A DNA stretch of 13,220 bases from Saccoglossus kowalevskii (Eukaryota; Hemichordata; Enteropneusta; Harrimaniidae), in assembly GCF_000003605.2 (NCBI RefSeq), contig NW_003133845.1:472284-485503 (forward strand). The letters are read 5' to 3'. Under the pieces are notes generated by a model. That model was not told where the DNA came from. It made no database searches and worked only from the letters and a program-made list of their open reading frames with translations. Position numbers and translations under genes: made by a program. The stretch's first letter is position 1; the number at the start of each line of letters is the position of its first letter. Of the stretch, positions 8,845 through 13,220 are shown in pieces.

Positions 8845-9141
8845 ATTAGTAAACTGATATGGTCATTTATTTTCTGCTCAAACTGTGACTCATTTTAACA
8901 TCTAGCTCAGCTTAAATATCAATAATTGGTAATGACGAAATGAATGGAAAATAATCTGCTTATGAAAATCTATTTGTTAGGATTTGATTTGAATTTGCTT
9001 TTATCCCTCTTGTATGTTGCATTATCAGTCTTAAGGACATCAAACATTCCAATACCTAATATAAAAATACCAAATATACCATTAATTCTTTGGACACTTT
9101 GTAACAAAATGTAATTTATTGTAAGCTTTCTTATTTTTCAG

Positions 9142-9247
9142 AAATCCCTTGTATCACAAGCTGTTATAAAGGACAGAGAAAATGATGCAAGAAGTGCAAT
9201 TAAATATTACTGTAAAGCACTGGAATACTTAGTACCAGCATTGCAAT
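9142..9247 (+). CDS. ULK3: ULK3-like kinase, exon for the first two helices of the MIT domain
   Basis: The acceptor is ttatttttcag (AG at 9140-9141). The frame starts in phase 0 with [20 protein letters not shown] and goes on [15 protein letters not shown]. It ends with a single T before GTAAGT (GT at 9248). The pattern of an A/V-x-x-A start, a D-x-E-x-x linker and a Y-x-K-A-L-E-Y-hydrophobic-x-x-L second helix is the MIT signature. It aligns with the first MIT domain of ULK3 (CKALDFFVPALH in the human protein). MIT domains of ULK3 bind ESCRT-III tails. The last 40 bases of this exon and its donor are the founding unit of the 53-bp array that fills the following intron. The first donor is the only one that keeps the frame to the next exon. 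Confidence 0.95.
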
Positions 9248-11174
9248 GTAAGTTACACACTTCTGTAAAGCACTGGAATACTTAGTACCAGCATTACAAT
9301 GTAAGTTACATACTTCTGTAAAGCACTGGAATACTTAGTACCAGCATTACAATGTAAGTTACATATTATTGTAAAACATTGGAATACTTAGTACCAGCAT
9401 TGCAATGTAAGTTACATATTATTGTAAAACATTGGAATACTTAGTACCAGCATTACAATGTATGTTACATATTATTGTAAAACATTGGAATACTTAGTAC
9501 CAGCATTGCAATGTAAGTTATATATTATTGTAAAACATTGGAATACTTATCGGTAGTACCAATATTACAATGTAAGTTACATATTATTGTAAAACATTGG
9601 AATACTTAGTACCAGCATTACAATATAAGTTACATATTACTGTAAAACATTGGAATACTTAGTACCAGTATTACAATGTAAGTTACATAATACTGTAAAA
9701 CATTGGAATACTTAGTACCAGCATTGCAATGTAAGTTACATATTATTGTAAAACATTGGAATACTTAGTACCAGCATTACAATGTATGTTACATATTGCT
9801 GTAAAGCACTGGAGTACTTAGTACCAGCATTGCAATGTAAGTTACATATTACTGTAAAACATTGGAATACTTGGTACCAGCATTGCAATGTAAGTTATAT
9901 ATTACTGTAAAGCACTGAAATACCAGCATTACAATATAAGTTACATGCTTCTATAAAATTGGAATACTTAGTACCAGCATTACAATGTAAGTTACATATT
10001 GCTGTAAAGCACTGGAGTACTTAGTACCGGCATTACAATGTAAGTTACATATTTCTGTAAAACATTGGAATATTTAGTACCAGCATTACAATGTAAGTTA
10101 CATTCTTCTATAAAGCACTGGAGTACTTAGTACCAGCATTACAATGTAAGTTACATACTTCTGTAAAGCACTGGAGTACTTAGTACCAGCATTACAATGT
10201 AAGTTACATATTTCTGTAAAACATTGGAATACTTAGTACCAGCATTACAATGTAAGTTACATATTACTGTAAAACATTGGAATACTTAGTACCAGCATTA
10301 CAATGTAATTTACATATTACTGTAAAACATTGGAATATTTAGTACCAGCATTACAATGTAAGTTATATATTACTGTAAAACATTGGAATACTTAGTACCA
10401 GCATTACAATGTAAGTTACATATTGCTGTAAAGTACTGGAGTACTTAGTACCAGCATTACAATGTTAGTTACATATTACTGTAAAACATTGGAATACTTA
10501 GTACCAGCATTACAATGTAAGTTACACATTTCTGTAGAACATTGAAATATTTAGTCCCAGCATTACAATGTAAGTTACATATTGCTGTAAAGCACTGGAG
10601 TACTTAGTATCTGTAATACAATGTAACTTACATGTACATATTACAGTTTAGGCACTGGATTACTTAGTACCTGTATTACAATATAATTTACATAAAACTG
10701 TTAAACACTGAAATACTCTGTACCTGTATTACAATGTAACTTACACATTTCCATTAAGCACTGAAATACTTAGTACCTGTATTACAATGTAACTCACATA
10801 TACCATTAAGCACAGAATACTTAGTACCTGTATTACAATGTAACTCACATATTATACCATTAAGCACAGAATACTTAGTACCTGTATTACAATGTAACTC
10901 ACATATTATACCGTTAAGCACAGAATACTTAGTACCTGTATTGCAATGTAACTCACATATTATGCCGTTAAGCACAGAATACTTAGTACCTGTATTACAA
11001 TGTAACTTACATATTACACCGTTGAGCACAAAATACTTAGTACCTGTATTACAATGTAACTCACATATTACACCGTTAAGCACAGAATACTTAATACCTG
11101 TATTACAATGTAACTTACATATTACACCGTTAAGCACTGGAATACATAGTTACAATCTAAGGTACATATTACTT
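9208..11174 (+). repeat. 53-bp tandem array built from an exon end and its splice donor, about 37 copies
   Basis: Units start at about 9211, 9264, 9317, 9370, 9423, 9476 and so on, at a period of 53 bp (54 bp in the distal part, plus one 59-bp unit and one shortened unit near 9952). Each unit reads TGTAAAGCACTGG or TGTAAAACATTGG, then AATACTTAGTACCAGCATTR, then CAATGTAAGTTACATATT. Unit 1 overlaps coding bases 9208-9247 and the donor. By eye, 20 of 37 copies keep GTAAGT. Others have GTATGT, ATAAGT, GTAATT or GTTAGT, and the distal units from about 10,586 onward have GTAACT or ATAATT and a CCTGTATTAC variant. The 54-bp distal units give an 18-residue repeat ORF on the - strand (11137-10754). 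This is a by-product and not a gene. Confidence 0.97.
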
Positions 11175-11204
11175 CAGGTCTCTAAAATACTTTATTCTAA
11201 GTGA

Positions 11205-11266
11205 AAAGTGGTTAAGAATAACAAATTAGGAAATCTCACTGTATCCATACTGGCTATTTAACAAAG
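11205..11266. other. Unique intron spacer
   Basis: Short AT-rich segment between the array and the inverted-repeat element. Nothing is recognised in it. Confidence 0.5.
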
Positions 11267-11267
11267 C

Positions 11268-11429
11268 TTAAAGCGGGGGAGTCGTCACCTGCGCATGCAT
11301 CAGATGGCCATAGCCTGTCATTTACAAACATGCGTCTACCCATGAGTCTTTGCGTTTTTAGCGTGTGTTGTTGTCATAGCTTGGGACTCAATTCCCATGC
11401 GTGCTCAAGTGACAACCCTCCCGCTTTAA
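11268..11429. mobile_element. MITE with about 20-bp inverted repeats and TTAA ends
   Basis: Bases 11267-11291 and the reverse complement of 11406-11430 agree at 21 of 25 positions. Both start CTTAAAGCGGG and continue to a GTCAC-TG block, and three of the four differences are transitions also seen in decaying repeats. TTAA stands at both outer edges, so a TTAA target duplication is possible, as in piggyBac or Kolobok elements. The 162-bp interior is richer in G+C than the intron and has no ORF. The superfamily is not settled, because the sequence after TTAA (AGCGGG) is not a canonical piggyBac end. Confidence 0.65.
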
Positions 11430-11649
11430 GAAGTGAGCACTTCTTTTCTTTGCTTGTTTAAGCAATGAGGGCGCTATATTTAATGGCTGATATTTTGATT
11501 TCAACTTAAATAAAAAAAATTATGTGTCTTTCCATCATTATGCCCTATAATTGGATATCTACATTAGGCATACTGTTTAACTACATATACATTGTTGTAT
11601 ATTGACCAATAGCATTTAAGTATTTGGTTTATTTATTTTATTCTTTTAG

Positions 11650-11690
11650 TTGTGCAAGACAGAGAGAGCAGAGAAGCTCTCAGGGGAAAG
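11650..11690 (+). CDS. ULK3: ULK3-like kinase, 41-bp exon inside the MIT domain
   Basis: The acceptor is attcttttag (AG at 11648-11649) and the donor is AAG|GTAAGT (GT at 11691). Joined to the single T left by the previous exon, it reads FVQDRESREALRGK and ends in phase 0. This is the loop between MIT helices two and three and the start of helix three. The human protein has an equivalent D-x-x-R-K-E-A-I-K-x-K segment. The exon is very short and would be missed without its neighbours. The frame match on both sides and strong splice signals support it. Confidence 0.92.
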
Positions 11691-12906
11691 GTAAGTTTGC
11701 CAGCCAAAATTGAAAACGCTTTAAGGGTTGAACATTAGAAATTCTGGATGGTAGAAATGTTGTCCAAATATTTTAAGTTTTAAGCTACATATTTTTTTTT
11801 CATTATTATGATGTTTTGGGCTTTTCTTCTATCAAATTCCTTTTTTAGCTCCGCTGTCGACTTTGTCGAGCGAAGCTTATCATATGAGTGATTGTCCGTC
11901 GTCTGTCGTCCGGCGTCCGTGTCAATGTTTTACTTTTTTGACTTCTTCTTGAAAACTACAAACCTGATTGTTTTGATACTTGGTGTATATGTACCTTGGG
12001 TAGACCTCTCTCAGATTTGTTCATTTCATGATCATATCTTCAATTCTCTAATTTTGGTGAATATTTTTGTCATTTTTGGTAAAATGTGATATTTTCGACT
12101 TCTTGTTAAAAACCACAAGTCCAATTGCTTTGATATTACATATATGTAGTAGTACATGTGGATCACTCTCAAATTTGTTCATTTCATGATGATATCTTCA
12201 ATTCTCTAATTTTGATGAATATTTTTGGTAAAAAGTGATATTTTCGACTTCTTGTTAAAAACCACAATCATTTATGGTGAAAAATGATATTTTTGAACTC
12301 TTGTTGAAAACAGCAAGTCCCATAGCATTGATAATATGCATATTGTTCATTATTTAATGATATCTTCTGTTCATTAATTGAAATATGCATTGCTAACAGC
12401 GGAGCTATCTCAGCCGAGACGCTGCTTGTTAATATATATTTTTTCTCCCATAAAGTTTGTTCTTGTTTCTTCAAAATTTCACATCTGTGTTGATTTGTTT
12501 TTTCCATATCTACCAATCCAGCATGGACTGGTAATTGTTTTTCGTTTGTTTTTATCTGTCATACTTGAATATCCAGGATGATAATAGTACTACATTAGGC
12601 CTCACCAAAAAGTTGGTCAAATTATACTCTCAAAATTATTGTGGATCATTTTTTTGATAAAATATTTCATGGCACACACATTTTGCTAATTTATTCAAAT
12701 CATCAATACAGGGCGGTTTGCAGTAATTAAATGTATTTTTTTATGTGTTTTATACAATTGAAAGTCGTCTCTCACAAGGCATTGCAAATATATGCAGTAA
12801 CATAATCACTAGTGATCAATTTAAATCCAACTATCTGAACTTCCTGATTCACCTCCCCCCTCCCCACTTTCCTAGTTTCAATTGTTTAACTATTGTTCCC
12901 ACTCAG
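11691..12906 (+). other. Last visible intron, carrying element A copy 2
   Basis: 1,216 bp from GTAAGT to ttcccactcag, phase 0. Bases 11847-12430 are element A. The remaining 12431-12906 is AT-rich with a pyrimidine-rich tract (CACCTCCCCCCTCCCCAC near 12851) before the acceptor. No other feature is seen. Small open frames here (11892-12089, 12378-12581 on +, 12516-12268 on -) fall in the element or its flank. Confidence 0.85.
11847..12430 (+). mobile_element. Element A, copy 2: hairpin-ended non-autonomous element
   Basis: Same orientation and ends as the copy at 3351. The left hairpin pairs AGCTCCGC with GCGAAGCT (one mismatch) and TCGAC with GTCGA around TTT. Core units are 158 bp apart (12012 and 12170), plus a shorter third piece with GTGATATTTT boxes. 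ACAGCGGAGCT (12396-12406) is the exact inverted repeat of the left end and lies 24 bp inside the right border. CAGC/GCTG (12411-12414 with 12421-12424) form a small hairpin before CTTGTT. This copy keeps CpGs where copy 1 has TG or CA, so it looks younger. The left flank is a T run in both copies. Confidence 0.78.
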
Positions 12907-13188
12907 GTGTGTGAATACATGCTAAGAGCAGAGGAATTAAAGAAGTCATTCAAACCAAAACACAGGGATGTGAGAAAAGTTCAAAGACATGAGGAATCTA
13001 GTAATCTTACAGAGCAGAATAAAGATAGAGAAAATAAAATGCCATTTGACAACGATGAAACGAATGTTGGTGTTACAAAAGCTGAAGATATTCGACCCGT
13101 TACACCGATGGAACAGTCGGCTGATGTTGCCGAAGCGACAAGCTGTAGTGACACAATCTACTTATTAGGTACACCAATGATAAATTAA
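12907..13188 (+). CDS. ULK3: ULK3-like kinase, exon for the last MIT helix and C-terminal tail
   Basis: The acceptor is ttcccactcag (AG at 12905-12906). The frame starts in phase 0 with VCEYMLRAEELKKSFKPK, the third MIT helix, matching the V-x-x-Y-x-x-R-A-E-E-L-K pattern of ULK3. About 75 further residues are polar and charged (HEESSNLTEQNKDRENK, later TPMEQSADVAEATS) and show no domain. A TAA stands at 13186-13188. Vertebrate ULK3 has a second MIT domain, which is not encoded here. Either this protein ends with one MIT domain, or an AG|GTACAC donor at 13169 leads to exons beyond the window. The five exons together give 222 residues plus the stop, counting the split first codon. Confidence 0.9.
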   Translation: MCEYMLRAEELKKSFKPKHRDVRKVQRHEESSNLTEQNKDRENKMPFDNDETNVGVTKAEDIRPVTPMEQSADVAEATSCSDTIYLLGTPMIN

Positions 13189-13220
13189 AGAGTGATGGTA
13201 GTCACGTAGCCTGACAAGTT
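13189..13220 (+). other. Possible start of the 3' UTR
   Basis: 32 bp after the TAA. No polyadenylation signal is visible before the window ends. If the donor at 13169 is used, this is intron. Confidence 0.4.

Larger units (their letters stand above)
6732..9141 (+). other. 2.4-kb intron carrying element B
   Basis: GTAAGT donor and ttcttatttttcag acceptor. It holds low-complexity A/T runs near 6895-6930, hairpin-ended element B at 8191-8844, and a short (TA)n run inside that element. Bases 7216-8190 and 8845-9141 show nothing I can name. A 79-codon open frame on the - strand (7215-6976) has no recognisable domain. Confidence 0.85.

Noticed and set aside
10754-11137. Repeat ORF on the - strand with an 18-residue period, and a + strand ORF at 10941-11204
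   Set aside because: It arises from the 54-bp distal units of the intron array and disappears where the period is 53 bp.
12745-12906. Upstream part of the open frame that contains the last ULK3 exon
   Set aside because: It contains a pyrimidine tract and an acceptor, and the MIT frame joins correctly from the previous exon only at 12907.

Overview
This is AT-rich, intron-rich animal DNA, most likely from a marine invertebrate (a lophotrochozoan or hemichordate would fit, but the phylum cannot be fixed from this window). The only gene supported is the 3' part of an ULK3-type serine/threonine kinase (Unc-51-like kinase 3) on the + strand. Five exons at 6132-6214, 6576-6731, 9142-9247, 11650-11690 and 12907-13188 have GT...AG borders and keep one reading frame across every junction. 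They encode the last part of the kinase C-lobe, one MIT (microtubule interacting and transport) domain and a charged tail that ends at a TAA. The earlier kinase exons must lie before base 1.

Layout. Bases 1-627 hold a broken LINE-type (non-LTR) retrotransposon fragment on the - strand. It runs directly into an 18-bp minisatellite of about 100 copies (about 628-2424). Bases 2425-5700 are intronic or upstream non-coding DNA. They contain a diverged, locally repeated family, a first copy of a hairpin-ended element (element A, 3351-3797) and two RFX X-box-like palindromes. A possible CAGG-ended MITE (5717-6066) sits just before the first visible exon. The 2.4-kb intron 6732-9141 holds a second hairpin-ended element (element B, 8191-8844). 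The intron 9248-11649 is mostly a 53-bp tandem array. The rest of it holds an inverted-repeat MITE at 11268-11429. The last intron carries another copy of element A (11847-12430).

The most striking observation is the 53-bp array at 9208 to about 11174. Its first unit is the real 3' end of a MIT-domain exon together with its GTAAGT splice donor. That exon/intron boundary has been amplified about 37 times into the intron. About 20 of the copies keep an intact GTAAGT, so the true donor is followed by a long series of decoys. The second observation is that elements A and B are unrelated in sequence but share one architecture: a terminal hairpin, a tandem core, an asymmetric inverted repeat and a second small hairpin before CTTGTT. 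This recalls the non-autonomous Helentron/pearl-like elements known from bivalves and other invertebrates.
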